DNA of 64,000 nt from Caldinitratiruptor microaerophilus (GCF_025999835.1 NZ_AP025628.1:1984001-2048000); one strand, 5' to 3'; positions 37,325 through 46,661 are shown, counted from the first letter of the stretch. The notes: generated by a model not told the origin, from the sequence alone. Translations and numbers: made by a program.

Positions 37325-39112
37325 TCACGCGACCCCATACGGCACGTGTTGCTCACGGATCCGGTCGCCGCCGGAACCGCCGTTGAAACCGCCGGGGAAC
37401 CCGAACGCGAGGACGTCACGAAGGAGCTCCGGCCACTCGTCGCGTCGGAGCCTCGTTCCGTGCAAGGAGGCGAGGATCAGAATGGTCCCGGCCAGCTGCG
37501 GACTACCGGGTGTCCAGGCACGGCGGAGGAGCGGGAGAAGAGAGCGATCGCCGAGGGCGAGCGCGACGTCGGCCAGGAGTTGTCGGTCGTGGGCAACGAT
37601 GTCCGCCCAGTGTCTCTTGATCAGTGCGACTGAGCGCTGGACCGGGACGAGCGAGAGGGCACGCAGAAGCCCTGCTTTCTCTTCGGGTGCCGCCGGATGC
37701 AACCTGCGCGCGATGGCAGGGATGGCGCCGGCGCCCTGTGCGGCCAGGGCCTTCACCACATGGGGGCGGTTCCCGCCCGCCCTCGGCAGTGCGGAAAGAA
37801 GACCTGGTATGGCGGCGGTGCCCCGGCCGGGGTGCTGGAACGCGAGTCGGCGTAAGAGCTTCGCAGTGCGCCTGCCTGCCCACCCATCCGGACGGGTCGC
37901 CAGAAGCTGGCCCAGGGCCCCGGCCACGTCAGGGCCGACACCGAGCATCTCGGCTTCCCACTGGCCCGGCAACCACGGCACCTCCAGGCTCCACACCCAG
38001 AGCCGCGTGGCATGGTCGGGGCCGGTACCTTGAATCACGCCTCGGTGGGCCATCCCATAAACGGCGAGCATCTCCGCCGCAGCCAGGGCAAGAAGCGATT
38101 CCTGCAACCGAGCCTCGTCTGGTCGGAGTCCGGGCACGGAACCCGGCGGCCCGTCACCTCCGGCAGCCATGCCACGCGTCGCCGCATCGCCCGGCGCGGG
38201 ATCGGCCAGAGCGGCAAAAAGCCAGACCAGCCGGCGCGCCGGGATCAGGAAGGGCGATACTCCAGAGGCGGTCAGGTCCGCAAAGAATTCCCTTACCCGG
38301 GTGGCCCAGTTCCGAATGGATGCCCCCTCGGGTTCCTCTGGACGGGCCCACGCAGCGGGGACCGGTGATCCGCCGGGTCCCCCGACCCGCTCGAGATTGG
38401 CCTGCACGTCTTGCACGGCGGCTGTCCACCCACGTTGCGCAAACACGTGCGTCAAGGAGGCGATGCGACGGGCGAGCCCTAGACCTTCCGAAACGGCGAG
38501 GAACAGGGGACCCAAGACCTGGCCGTCCCGGAGCCGGTACCACCTCACGGCCCGGTGCAGATCGGCCCGTGTCCCGACGCGCACCAGTGCCTCGAAGACA
38601 GCCTCTCTCTCGTACACCCGACCGGGTGAGAACGCGATGCGACGAAGGGCTGCGAGGACAGGTTGCGATCGGACCATGGCCAGGGCCTGGGCCAGAAGGC
38701 GAACGGTTGCTTTTCGGTCCTCGTCGCGGGCAGGCGTCCCGGTGCCGGGGCCCGTGTCCTCGAGCACCTGTCCGAGGAGGCGGAGAGCGGCCGGCACGAA
38801 TGTCCGGTCCCCGCACCGTGCCAGTGCGACGCAGGCATGCCCCGCACCCGGTCCGGTGGCTCGTTCCACGTAACGGCGCAAAGGCTCCGTGGCCACCGAC
38901 GGCGCCCACTCTGCCATGGCTTCGGCGGCGTACCCGCGGACTTGGGGGTCCGGATCCTCCAGGAGAGCGGTGAGAAGGGACTCGCCCCGGGTAGAGGGCG
39001 CCAGGTCCGCGAGACGCCAGCATACCCAGGAGCGGACCAGGATCTGCGGCGACCGGGACCATCGCTCGATGTCGTCGAGGGTCCAGAGGGGACGATTTCC
39101 CGCGCCTCGCAT
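37325..39112 (-). CDS. HEAT-repeat-type protein of unknown function
   Basis: ATG 39112, with GGGAGAG seven bases upstream, gives a 595-residue soluble protein. It is made of helical pairs typical of HEAT repeats, for example LLTALLEDPDPQVRGYAAEA and PLRRYVERATGPGAGHACVA near the start and ALIKRHWADIVAHDRQLLAD near the end. HEAT repeats build a curved scaffold for protein binding. No catalytic motif, signal peptide or membrane helix is seen. It is convergent with the threonine synthase-like gene (35 bases between stops). Composition is slightly less GC-rich than neighbours. I do not recognise a named family. Confidence 0.7.
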   Translation of the reverse strand: MRGAGNRPLWTLDDIERWSRSPQILVRSWVCWRLADLAPSTRGESLLTALLEDPDPQVRGYAAEAMAEWAPSVATEPLRRYVERATGPGAGHACVALARCGDRTFVPAALRLLGQVLEDTGPGTGTPARDEDRKATVRLLAQALAMVRSQPVLAALRRIAFSPGRVYEREAVFEALVRVGTRADLHRAVRWYRLRDGQVLGPLFLAVSEGLGLARRIASLTHVFAQRGWTAAVQDVQANLERVGGPGGSPVPAAWARPEEPEGASIRNWATRVREFFADLTASGVSPFLIPARRLVWLFAALADPAPGDAATRGMAAGGDGPPGSVPGLRPDEARLQESLLALAAAEMLAVYGMAHRGVIQGTGPDHATRLWVWSLEVPWLPGQWEAEMLGVGPDVAGALGQLLATRPDGWAGRRTAKLLRRLAFQHPGRGTAAIPGLLSALPRAGGNRPHVVKALAAQGAGAIPAIARRLHPAAPEEKAGLLRALSLVPVQRSVALIKRHWADIVAHDRQLLADVALALGDRSLLPLLRRAWTPGSPQLAGTILILASLHGTRLRRDEWPELLRDVLAFGFPGGFNGGSGGDRIREQHVPYGVA

Positions 39113-39382
39113 GCCGTCACTCTCCCTGCCGAACCGGCCGAATGCCGAACTCCAGTTCGATCCCCATTGCGCAGGATACCATACCGTATTCTTGTTGGCA
39201 AGACAGGCAACGAAAACCATTCAACGGCAGGCAACATCCGGAGTGCCTCGCAGGCGCAGGGATTCCGGTGGCCGGGATCTAAGAAGATAAGGCATGAGCA
39301 ACCGGACCCAGCGACCGTACGCCCCGAAGCAATTCCTGCTCTCGCCGCCCTCCTCGCCGCCGGCCACCCCGACGGAGCACCC

Positions 39383-40366
39383 ATGATTCCCCAGTGGGTC
39401 CTGGTCGGCGCCGCTTACCTCGTCGACGGCTGGGTGGGCGACCCGCCGCGCTGGCCCCACCCGGTCCGCTGGATCGGCGCCCTCATCACCGCCCTCGAGC
39501 GCCTGGTCCGCCCCCGGACCCGGGGACCCCGCGCCGAACTGGTGGCAGGGGCGGCGCTCGCCGCCGCCACCGTCGCCGTCTCCGCCGGAGCCGCCTGGGC
39601 CGTGCTGCGGGTTGCAGGTGCGATCCACCCCCTCGTGGCCGACGGGGTGGCCGCGCTGGGGATGGCGTCGCTCCTGGCCCGCCGCAGCCTGGCTGACGCC
39701 GCCCGTTCCGTCTGGGCGCCCCTTCACGCCGGCGACCTGCCCCACGCCCGAACCGCCGCCGGCCAGATCGTGGGCCGGGACACGGTCGGGCTCGACGCCG
39801 GCGAGGTGGCCCGGGCGGCGATCGAAAGCGTCGCCGAGAACACCTCGGACGGCGTCATCGCCCCCCTGTTCTACGCCTTCATCGGCGGGCTTCCCCTGAT
39901 GGCGGCGTACAAGGCCGTCAACACCCTGGACTCCATGATCGGCTACCGCAACGACCGGTACCTGTACTTGGGGCGGGCGGCGGCGCGCCTGGACGACGCC
40001 GCCAACTGGATCCCCGCGCGCCTCGCCGCGCTGTCGCTGGCCACGGCGGCAGCGCTGCTCCACCGGCGCGGCACCCGCGCCTGGAAAGCCGCGCTGGCCG
40101 ACGCCCGCAAGCACCCCAGCCCCAACGCCGGCTGGCCGGAGGCCGCCATGGCCGGCGCCCTGGGGGTGCGCCTGGGCGGCACCAACTTCTACGGCGGTGT
40201 ACCCTCCCACCGGCCGGTGCTCCACGGCGCGGGCCGGCCGCCGGCGGCGGCCGACCTGCCCCGGGCGGTCCGCCTCATGCAGACCGCCTGCCACCTGTTC
40301 CTGCTCGCCGGCCTCGTGGTGAGCGCTCTCGTCCACGGTGCGGGCGCCTGGGTGCCGGGGCGCTGA
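39383..40366 (+). CDS. cbiB: Adenosylcobinamide-phosphate synthase CbiB
   Basis: CbiB attaches aminopropanol phosphate to adenosylcobyric acid in cobalamin synthesis, at the membrane. ATG 39383 follows GGAG. The 327-residue protein begins with the family-typical AAYLVDGWVGDPPRWPHPVRWIG, then has ESVAENTSDGVIAPLFYAFIGG, YKAVNTLDSMIGYRNDRY and SPNAGWPEAAMAGALGVRLGG. Four or more hydrophobic helices are present. It faces the convergent cobD-type aminotransferase gene, which makes the aminopropanol precursor. No cobalamin riboswitch is recognisable in the 270-base upstream gap. Confidence 0.95.
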   Translation: MIPQWVLVGAAYLVDGWVGDPPRWPHPVRWIGALITALERLVRPRTRGPRAELVAGAALAAATVAVSAGAAWAVLRVAGAIHPLVADGVAALGMASLLARRSLADAARSVWAPLHAGDLPHARTAAGQIVGRDTVGLDAGEVARAAIESVAENTSDGVIAPLFYAFIGGLPLMAAYKAVNTLDSMIGYRNDRYLYLGRAAARLDDAANWIPARLAALSLATAAALLHRRGTRAWKAALADARKHPSPNAGWPEAAMAGALGVRLGGTNFYGGVPSHRPVLHGAGRPPAAADLPRAVRLMQTACHLFLLAGLVVSALVHGAGAWVPGR

Positions 40367-40400
40367 GTGCCGCGCGGCGGCAGGTCCCTCCCGCCCGGGC

Positions 40401-41540
40401 TCAGACGCCTTCGCCGAGGGCTCGCCGCAGCGCCGCCAGCAACCGGGCGTTGTCCTCCCGGGTCCGCACGGCGACGCGGAAGTACCCCGCCGGCAGGCCG
40501 AAGCTCCGGCAGTCCCGGATGAGGATACCAAGCGGCCCGAGGCGCTCCTGCAGCTCCCAGGCGGCGAGGCCGGTGCTCGAGCCGTCGACCAGGATGAAGT
40601 TCGCTGCCGGCGGCAGCGGCCGCAGCCCGGGGATGGCCGCAAGCTCCCGGTAGAGCCGCGCGGGCTCCTCCGCCACCCACGCCCGGGTGCGGGCGGCATA
40701 CGCTTCCTCCGCCAGGGCCTGCCGCCCGGCCACCTGGGCGAGCGCGCCGACGCTCCACGGGTCCTGGAGACGGCGGAGCGCGCCGGCGAGGGCCGGGGCG
40801 GCGACCGCGTACCCCAGCCGGAGCCCCGGCAGGGCGTAGAACTTGGTCAGCGACCGGATGACGACCAGTCCCGGCCGCCGGGGGGCCTCCGCGAGCACGC
40901 TGGCGGCCGGCGGGTCGGGAGTGAGGTCCACGAAGGACTCGTCCACCACCAGGAGGCAGTCCTGGGCCGCCAACACGCCGGCGAGTTCGAGGACCTCGCC
41001 GGCGGGCAGGAGCACCCCGGTCGGGTTGTTCGGGTTGCAGAGGAAGAAAAGCCGTGCGCGGGCCGCCCGGGCAGCTCCGCCGAGGGCGGCCACGTCCGGG
41101 CGGAAACCCCGGTCGGGGTCGAGGGGCACGCTCACCCACGTCCCCCCGGCGGCCTCGACAGCGCGGGGGTACTCGCCGAAGGTCGGCGAAGGCGCCACGG
41201 CCACCCCGCCCCGCGCCAGCAGCGCGGCGAGCCGGATCAGCTCGGTGGCGCCGGCGCCCACGACCACGGCCGGAGCCGGCACCCCTTCGCGCTCGGCGAG
41301 GGCCGCCGCCAGCGTGGCCGAGTGCGGCTCGGGGTACAGCCGGATCCGCCCCAGGGCCGCCCGGACGGCCTCGACCACGCCCGGCGGCGGCCCGAACGGG
41401 TTCAGGTTCGCGCTGAAGTCGAGGACCCGGTCGGGGTCAAGCCCCCACCGGGCCGCCGCCGCATACACGTCGCCCCCGTGCGGGGGCGCCGGGCGCTCTC
41501 GCCCCGGCTGCCCGGCGCCCCCGCCGACGTCCGGCAGCAC
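40401..41540 (-). CDS. cobD: Threonine-phosphate decarboxylase / HisC-type aminotransferase (CobD)
   Basis: A 379-residue fold-type I PLP enzyme starting at GTG 41540, directly adjoining the stop of the DapA-like gene. Motifs include HGGDVYAAAARWGLDPDRVLDFSANLNPFGPP at the N-terminus (typical of CobD), NPNNPTG, DESFVDLT, the PLP lysine in SLTKFYALPGLRLGY, and a C-terminal FRVAVRTREDN. CobD makes aminopropanol phosphate from threonine phosphate. The family is close to HisC, so the assignment relies on the N-terminal signature and on cbiB lying next to it in convergent orientation. Confidence 0.88.
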   Translation of the reverse strand: MLPDVGGGAGQPGRERPAPPHGGDVYAAAARWGLDPDRVLDFSANLNPFGPPPGVVEAVRAALGRIRLYPEPHSATLAAALAEREGVPAPAVVVGAGATELIRLAALLARGGVAVAPSPTFGEYPRAVEAAGGTWVSVPLDPDRGFRPDVAALGGAARAARARLFFLCNPNNPTGVLLPAGEVLELAGVLAAQDCLLVVDESFVDLTPDPPAASVLAEAPRRPGLVVIRSLTKFYALPGLRLGYAVAAPALAGALRRLQDPWSVGALAQVAGRQALAEEAYAARTRAWVAEEPARLYRELAAIPGLRPLPPAANFILVDGSSTGLAAWELQERLGPLGILIRDCRSFGLPAGYFRVAVRTREDNARLLAALRRALGEGV

Positions 41541-42452
41541 TCAGGACCCGGCCTCCAGCGCCCCGACGGCCCGCAGGATCTGCCGCAGCTCCTCCCGGGC
41601 CGCCTCGCCCAGCGGCTGCAGCGGACGCCTGGGCGGGCCGCCGTAGTAGCCGATGAGGTCGAGTGCCGCCTTCAGGCCCGCCACCCCCCAGCTGGCAGTG
41701 ACCGCCTTGTTCACGGCCAGGATCCGGAGCTGCAGCTCCCGGGCTTCGGCGATCCGGCCCGCCTGGGCCAGTTCCACGATCTCCGCGCACAGGTCGGGGA
41801 TCACGTTCGCCGCCGCCAGGGTGCCGCCGACGCCGCCCACGACGATCGTCGGGAGCAGGAAGCTGGCCGAGCCGGCGAACACGGCGAAGTCCGCCGGGGC
41901 CCCGGCGACGATCTCGGCGATCTGGGTGATGTCGCCGCCGCTGTCCTTCACCCCGACGATGTTCGGGTGGGACGCCAGCCGGACCACGAGGCTGGCCGGC
42001 AGGTTGATCCCGGTGTTCCTCGGCATGTTGTAGATCATGACCGGGATGGGCGAGGCCTCGGCCACGTCGAGGAAGAACCGGGCGAGGACCTCTTCGTTCA
42101 TCGATCCCTTGTAGTAGGTCGGGTTGAGCACGAGGGCCGCCGACGCCCCCAGCTCGGCCGCGCGGCGCGTGAGGCGGATCGTCTCCCGGGTCGATTCCGC
42201 CCCCGTGCCGGCGATCACCGGCCGGTCGGACGGGAAGTGCTCCCGCACGAAGGCGATGAGCCGTTCCTTCTCCTCCGCGTCCAGGAGCACCGACTCGCCG
42301 TTGCTGCCGAACACCACCAGGCCGGCGAGGCGGGTGCGCGCCCAGCGCGCCAGGTTTTCCTTGAGCTGCGGGTAGGCGACCTCCTCGTTTGCATCAAACG
42401 GGGTCGGGATCGGCGCGAACACGCCCGTGAACCGCTTCACCTTGCTCTTCAC
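41541..42452 (-). CDS. DapA/NanA-family aldolase (dihydrodipicolinate synthase-like)
   Basis: A 303-residue TIM-barrel class I aldolase. The N-terminus is GVFAPIPTPFDANEEV, with GSNGES for pyruvate binding, a tyrosine in YNMPRNTGINLP, and the Schiff-base lysine in VGVKDSGGD (near 168). The family includes dihydrodipicolinate synthase, N-acetylneuraminate lyase and KDG aldolases. The R-N-T-G in place of the usual GRTG suggests it is not a canonical DapA, so the substrate is open. It is 77 bases downstream of the agmatinase-family gene and directly upstream of cobD; these three genes are likely cotranscribed. Confidence 0.85.
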   Translation of the reverse strand: MKSKVKRFTGVFAPIPTPFDANEEVAYPQLKENLARWARTRLAGLVVFGSNGESVLLDAEEKERLIAFVREHFPSDRPVIAGTGAESTRETIRLTRRAAELGASAALVLNPTYYKGSMNEEVLARFFLDVAEASPIPVMIYNMPRNTGINLPASLVVRLASHPNIVGVKDSGGDITQIAEIVAGAPADFAVFAGSASFLLPTIVVGGVGGTLAAANVIPDLCAEIVELAQAGRIAEARELQLRILAVNKAVTASWGVAGLKAALDLIGYYGGPPRRPLQPLGEAAREELRQILRAVGALEAGS

Positions 42453-42528
42453 TCCTCGACGTGGGACCGGTTGATGGTGCGATCGACGATCTCGCCCCAG
42501 TGGAGTACGCCGGGGCAGGCCGCAATCC

Positions 42529-43455
42529 CTACCGAGCCGGGATGTGGCGGACCGCCGCCAGCGCCAGGAACTCGAACACGAGGTTGGCGGCCAGGATCGC
42601 CGTGACGCCCGCCGGGTCGTACGCCGGCAGGAACTCGACGAGATCGAAACCGGCGAACCGCAGGCCGGCCAGCCGGCGCAGGATGGCCAGGATTTCCCGC
42701 GAGGTGAACCCGCCGACCTCCGGGGTGCCGGTGCCGGGTGCGAAGGCCGGGTCGACCGCGTCGATGTCGAAGCTCAGGTACACCGGTCCGTCGCCGACCC
42801 GCTGGCGGATCGCCTCGGCGAGGGCGTCCGGGGACATCCCCGCGGCCTCGTCCATCTCGACCACCTGAAAGCCGAGCCGGCGGGGCATGTCCGGGTCCCC
42901 CTCGTCGAGCACCGGGCCGCGCAGCCCCACCTGGATCGACCGGGCCGGGTCGATGAGCCCTTCCTCCAGGGCCCGCCGGAACGGGGTCCCGTGCCCGAGG
43001 GGCTGACCGGACTGGGCCGGCCAGGTGTCGGTGTGGGCGTCGAAGTGCACGAGCGCCAGCCGCCCGTTGTGACGGGCCACCGCCCGCAGGCACGGGAGGC
43101 TGATCGAATGGTCGCCGCCGAGGAAGATCGGCACGCAGGTCGCGGGCAGCGCCGCACCCAGCGTCTCCGCCAGGAGGCCGAACGTCTCCCGGGCCCAGCC
43201 GGGGAGGACGGAGACGTCACCGTAGTCGACCGCCCGCAGCACCCGGGCCGGGTAGAACCGGAAATGCGGATGGTACGGCCGCAGCCCCGCCGAGGCCATC
43301 CGGATGGCCCCGGGCCCGAACCGCGCCCCCACCCGGAGGCTGGCGCCGGTGTCGAAGGGAACGCCGATGATCGCCACGTCGGCGCCCTGCAGGTCCTTCG
43401 TGTGGGGGAGGCGGAGGAAGGTGCGCAGGTCGGCGAAGGCGGGCATGTAGGCCAT
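42529..43455 (-). CDS. speB: Agmatinase / ureohydrolase family protein
   Basis: ATG 43455 gives a 308-residue protein, typical length; GGAGG is about 16 bases upstream, somewhat far. The two-manganese site is complete: GGDHSIS, HFDAHTDTW and SFDIDAVDPAFAPGTGTPE. The ureohydrolase family hydrolyses guanidino compounds, with agmatinase making putrescine and urea; arginase and guanidinobutyrase have similar motifs, so the substrate is inferred. It is the first gene after tRNA-Sec on the same strand and leads the dapA-like and cobD genes. Confidence 0.88.
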   Translation of the reverse strand: MAYMPAFADLRTFLRLPHTKDLQGADVAIIGVPFDTGASLRVGARFGPGAIRMASAGLRPYHPHFRFYPARVLRAVDYGDVSVLPGWARETFGLLAETLGAALPATCVPIFLGGDHSISLPCLRAVARHNGRLALVHFDAHTDTWPAQSGQPLGHGTPFRRALEEGLIDPARSIQVGLRGPVLDEGDPDMPRRLGFQVVEMDEAAGMSPDALAEAIRQRVGDGPVYLSFDIDAVDPAFAPGTGTPEVGGFTSREILAILRRLAGLRFAGFDLVEFLPAYDPAGVTAILAANLVFEFLALAAVRHIPAR

Positions 43456-43582
43456 GGGGGCTCGCTGCCTCCTCGCGTCACTCTCACGACGCGGATGGCA
43501 CCGGGCCGGCCGGGACACCGGCCCGACCTCTGTCGAACTTCCACCCCCCACCCCCCGGATCCTGCGCAAGGGACGCGCGAAG

Positions 43583-43611
43583 GCCCGGTGCGTCCGTGGC
43601 ACACCGGGCCG
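43583..43611 (-). terminator. Terminator-like hairpin downstream of tRNA-Sec
   Basis: GGCCCGGTG (43583-43591) and CACCGGGCC (43603-43611) form a nine-pair stem 13 bases after the tRNA 3' end. Only TTCGCG follows on the minus strand. Confidence 0.55.
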
Positions 43612-43623
43612 TCCGGAACCTTC

Positions 43624-43722
43624 TGGCGGGAGCATGTGGGAATCGAACCCACCCAGCGCAGGATCACTGCGCCGCAGACGGTTTTGAAGACCGCGAGGGC
43701 CACCAGGACCCCATCTGCTCCC
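43624..43722 (-). tRNA. selC: tRNA-Sec (anticodon TCA)
   Basis: A 99-base minus-strand tRNA with the selenocysteine architecture: acceptor GGGAGCAG with 3' CATGCTCCC, anticodon loop CTTCAAA (anticodon TCA) on stem GCGGT/ACCGT, a long variable arm (GCGGCGCAGTGATCCTGCGC), T arm with GGGTTCGATTCCC, discriminator G and encoded CCA. It decodes UGA, fitting the predicted UGA in selD. Confidence 0.96.
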
Positions 43723-43767
43723 GATCCCACAGAGGCCGAGGCCATAGCTGCCCTCCGCACTTTCCCG

Positions 43768-43796
43768 ATTATAGTGCCTGCCCGAAACCGGCGCAA
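43768..43796 (-). promoter_or_regulatory. Sigma-A promoter of tRNA-Sec
   Basis: TTGCGC (43796-43791) and a perfect TATAAT (43773-43768) are 17 bases apart on the minus strand, about 45 bases upstream of the tRNA. Confidence 0.8.
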
Positions 43797-43947
43797 GCGG
43801 CCCAGCGCCGGTCAAGACGCTTGTTGGGGACGGGTTGCTGACGAGGCACGGGCCGCGGCCGCGGCCGCGCCGTGCGGCCGGGGGCATGGCCGGGCCGGCC
43901 CGCCACTACACATGTGGCAGAGGCCGACGAGGGGCAGGCGATGTCGG

Positions 43948-44757
43948 GTGAGCGCACCGGCGTGGCGGGGCCGGGAAGGCTTGCGCAGGTTCGCCCTGGT
44001 CGGAGGGATCGTGGTGGCGGCTGCGGCGGTGGGCTACCCCGTGCTGCGCGCGCCCGTGCCCGAGCGCGAGGTCGCTCCTGCATCGGCGCAAGGGATGCCG
44101 GCGCACCTGCGGCCGATTTACTCCGCCCGGACGGCGGACCCCGTCCTGGCCCTCACCTTCGACATCTCGTGGGGCAACCGGACGTGGCCGAAGGTGCTGG
44201 AGATCCTTGAGAAGGAGCAGGTCAGGGCGACCTTCTTCCTCTCCGGGCCGTGGGCGCAGAAGCACCCGGAGGCCGTGAAGCAGATCGTGGCCGGCGGCCA
44301 CGAGATCGCCAGCCACGGGCACCGGCACGACAACTTCTCCCGCCTGGGCCGCGCCGGCACGGCGGAGAACATCCAGACCGCGCACGCGATCCTGCGGGAG
44401 GTGAGCGGCCGGGAACCCCGCCTCATCCGACCGCCCAACGGCGACTTCGACGCCGTCTCCCTGCAGGCCACCCGGGACGTCGGCTACGAGACGGTGATCT
44501 GGAGCGTCGACTCGCTGGACTGGAAGAACCCCGGGGTGGGGGTCATGGTGCAGCGGGTGCTGTCCCTGGCCCACCCCGGGGCCATCGTGCTCTTCCACGC
44601 GAGCGACTCGTCGAAGCAGGTCCACGAAGCCCTTCCCCGGGTGATCCGGGGGTTGCGGCAGAAGGGCTACGCCTTCATGACGGTCGGGGAGATGCTCGCC
44701 AGGTACGGCCCCGACCCCACCGGCTGCATCCGGGTGCCGGGCCGCACGGGGTGCTAG
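43948..44757 (+). CDS. pdaB: PdaB-like polysaccharide deacetylase
   Basis: A roughly 269-residue membrane-anchored protein. GTG 43948 (GGCAGG nine bases upstream) is the likely start; a TTG further in is possible. One N-terminal membrane helix (FALVGGIVVAAAAVGYPVL) precedes a NodB-homology domain with LTFDISWGN instead of the usual TFDDG, SHGHRHDNFS, RLIRPPNGDF and a C-terminal HASD. The FDISWG form is typical of PdaB, a sporulation protein needed for spore stability in Bacillus, whose catalytic status is debated. It converges on the metY fusion with three bases between the genes. Confidence 0.88.
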   Translation: MSAPAWRGREGLRRFALVGGIVVAAAAVGYPVLRAPVPEREVAPASAQGMPAHLRPIYSARTADPVLALTFDISWGNRTWPKVLEILEKEQVRATFFLSGPWAQKHPEAVKQIVAGGHEIASHGHRHDNFSRLGRAGTAENIQTAHAILREVSGREPRLIRPPNGDFDAVSLQATRDVGYETVIWSVDSLDWKNPGVGVMVQRVLSLAHPGAIVLFHASDSSKQVHEALPRVIRGLRQKGYAFMTVGEMLARYGPDPTGCIRVPGRTGC

Positions 44758-44760
44758 ACG

Positions 44761-46569
44761 CTACACCGGCTTGAACGTCACGATGCTCCCCTTGAGCCGC
44801 TGCGCCTCCTTGTAGGTGCAGCGGTTGTGCACGACCTCCAGTCCCCTCTGCAGGGCGTAGGCGGCGGCCTCGTCGTTCACCACGCCCTCCTGGAGCCACA
44901 GGACCCGGGCGCCGATCTCGGCCGCCTCCCGGGCGGCCTCCAGCGCTGCGTCGGGGCGGCGGAAGACCTGCACGACGTCGACCGGGAAGGGGATGCTCTT
45001 CAGGTCCGGATAGGCCTTCTCGCCCAGGACCTCGGTCTCCCGGGGGTTCACGGGGACGATCCGGAACCCCAGCCGCTGCATCTTCCGGGACACCCGGTTC
45101 GAAGGCCGGCCGGGGTCGGACGAGGCGCCGACGACGGCCAGGACCTTGGGCCGGGTCCGGGTTTCCCCGTCGGGACCGGTCTCGGTGACGTAGGGGCTGT
45201 CGAGGACCCAGCGGATCACGGCCTCGTCGTTGATCACCCGGCTCCGGCCGCCGGGGGCGGTGAGCCGGCCGTGGCCGGTGGCGGCGGCGAGCGCCCGGTC
45301 GAGGTCGGCCAGGAGGTCGTCGGGGTTCTCGATCCCCACCGACAGCCGGATGAGGTCGTCCGGAACGCCGGCGCGCGCCCGGTCCTCCGGGCTCAGCTGG
45401 CTGTGGGTCGTGCTGGCCGGGTGGATCACGAGGCTGCGCGCGTCGCCGACGTTGGCCACGTGGGACCACAGGGCGAGCGCGTCGATGAACCGGGCCCCCG
45501 CCTCCACCCCGCCCCGGATGCCGAAGGTGATCATCGACCCGCCCATGCCGCCGTCGAAGTAGCGCCGGACGAGGTCGTAGGACGGGTGGTCGGGCAGGCC
45601 GGGGTAGTTCACCCAGGCGACGCCGGGGTGGTCCTTCAGGAACTCCGCCACCCGTACGGCGTTCTCGCAGTGGGCCCGCATGCGCAGGTGCAGCGTCTCG
45701 ATCCCGAGGAGCGTCAGGTAGGCGTTGAACGGGCTCAGGCAGGCGCCCATGTCCCGCAGGAGCTGCACCCGGAGCTTGGTGGCGAAGGCGAGCGACCCGA
45801 ACTCGTCGGCGTACACGATGTCGTGGTAGCTGGGGTCGGGCGTGGTGAAGCCGGGGAACTTCGGGTTCTTCCAGTCGAACCGGCCGGAGTCGACCACCAC
45901 GCCCGCCAGGGAGGTGCCGTGGCCGGACAGCCACTTCGTCGCCGAGTGGACGACGATGTCCGCCCCCCACTCGATCGGCCGGCACAGCGCGGGGGTGGCG
46001 AAGGTGTTGTCGACGATGAGCGGGATCCCCGCCTCGTGGGCGATCCTCGCCACGGCCTCGACGTCCAGGACCCCGAGGGACGGGTTGCCAATGATCTCGG
46101 CGAAGATGGCCCGGGTCGCCGGGGTGATGGCCTGCCGGAAGTTCTCCGGGTCGGCGGGGTCGACGAAGCGGACGCGGATCCCGTACTTCGGCAGGGTGAC
46201 GGCGAACATGTTGTAAGCGCCGCCGTAGATCTGGCTGGAGGAGACGATCTCGTCCCCGGCGTGGGCGAGGTTCATGATCGTCGCGGCGATGGCGGCGTGC
46301 CCGCTGGCGAAGGCGACCCCGGCCACGCCCCCCTCCAGGGCGGCGACCCGTTTCTCCAGGACGTCCACCGTGGGGTTGCCGATGCGCGAGTAGATGTTGC
46401 CCGGCTCGTCCAGGGCGAACATCCGCGCCGCGTGCTCCGTGCTGGCGAACTGGTAGGCCGTGGTCTGGTAGATGGGCACCTGCCGGCTCCCGGTGGTGGG
46501 GTCCGGCGCCTGCCCGGCGTGCACGGCCAGCGTCTCCAGGCGATACGTGGGCGTCTCCTGCTTGGGCAA
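44761..46569 (-). CDS. O-acetylhomoserine sulfhydrylase (MetY) fused to a CoA-binding domain
   Basis: TTG 46569, preceded by GGGAGGGAG, gives a 603-residue protein. Residues about 1-430 are a Cys/Met-metabolism PLP enzyme of the MetY type (LAVHAGQAPDPTTGSRQVPI, SRIGNPTVDVLEKRVAALEG, PLP lysine in VVHSATKWLSGHG, STTHSQLS), making homocysteine from O-acetylhomoserine and sulfide. A linker leads to a YccU-type CoA-binding domain (about 465-603; VLAVVGASSDPGRPSNRVS, PVNPRETEVLGE, VWLQEG-like segment). These are normally separate proteins. The second domain may sense CoA or acetyl-CoA status; this is inference. Confidence 0.88.
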   Translation of the reverse strand: MPKQETPTYRLETLAVHAGQAPDPTTGSRQVPIYQTTAYQFASTEHAARMFALDEPGNIYSRIGNPTVDVLEKRVAALEGGVAGVAFASGHAAIAATIMNLAHAGDEIVSSSQIYGGAYNMFAVTLPKYGIRVRFVDPADPENFRQAITPATRAIFAEIIGNPSLGVLDVEAVARIAHEAGIPLIVDNTFATPALCRPIEWGADIVVHSATKWLSGHGTSLAGVVVDSGRFDWKNPKFPGFTTPDPSYHDIVYADEFGSLAFATKLRVQLLRDMGACLSPFNAYLTLLGIETLHLRMRAHCENAVRVAEFLKDHPGVAWVNYPGLPDHPSYDLVRRYFDGGMGGSMITFGIRGGVEAGARFIDALALWSHVANVGDARSLVIHPASTTHSQLSPEDRARAGVPDDLIRLSVGIENPDDLLADLDRALAAATGHGRLTAPGGRSRVINDEAVIRWVLDSPYVTETGPDGETRTRPKVLAVVGASSDPGRPSNRVSRKMQRLGFRIVPVNPRETEVLGEKAYPDLKSIPFPVDVVQVFRRPDAALEAAREAAEIGARVLWLQEGVVNDEAAAYALQRGLEVVHNRCTYKEAQRLKGSIVTFKPV

Positions 46570-46661
46570 GCGAATCTCCCTCCCGCCCGCGGGTCCCCCG
46601 CGGATGGGGAGAGAATTCGGCGGTACGGGGGGCATTCCTCCCGGATTCGCCCCCGGGGCGA

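Noticed and set aside
39113-39382. Possible cobalamin riboswitch upstream of cbiB
   Set aside because: No B12-box core (GCCACTG with surrounding elements) could be aligned.
46570-46661. Possible SAM or T-box element upstream of metY
   Set aside because: The gap is only about 90 bases and shows none of the conserved motifs.
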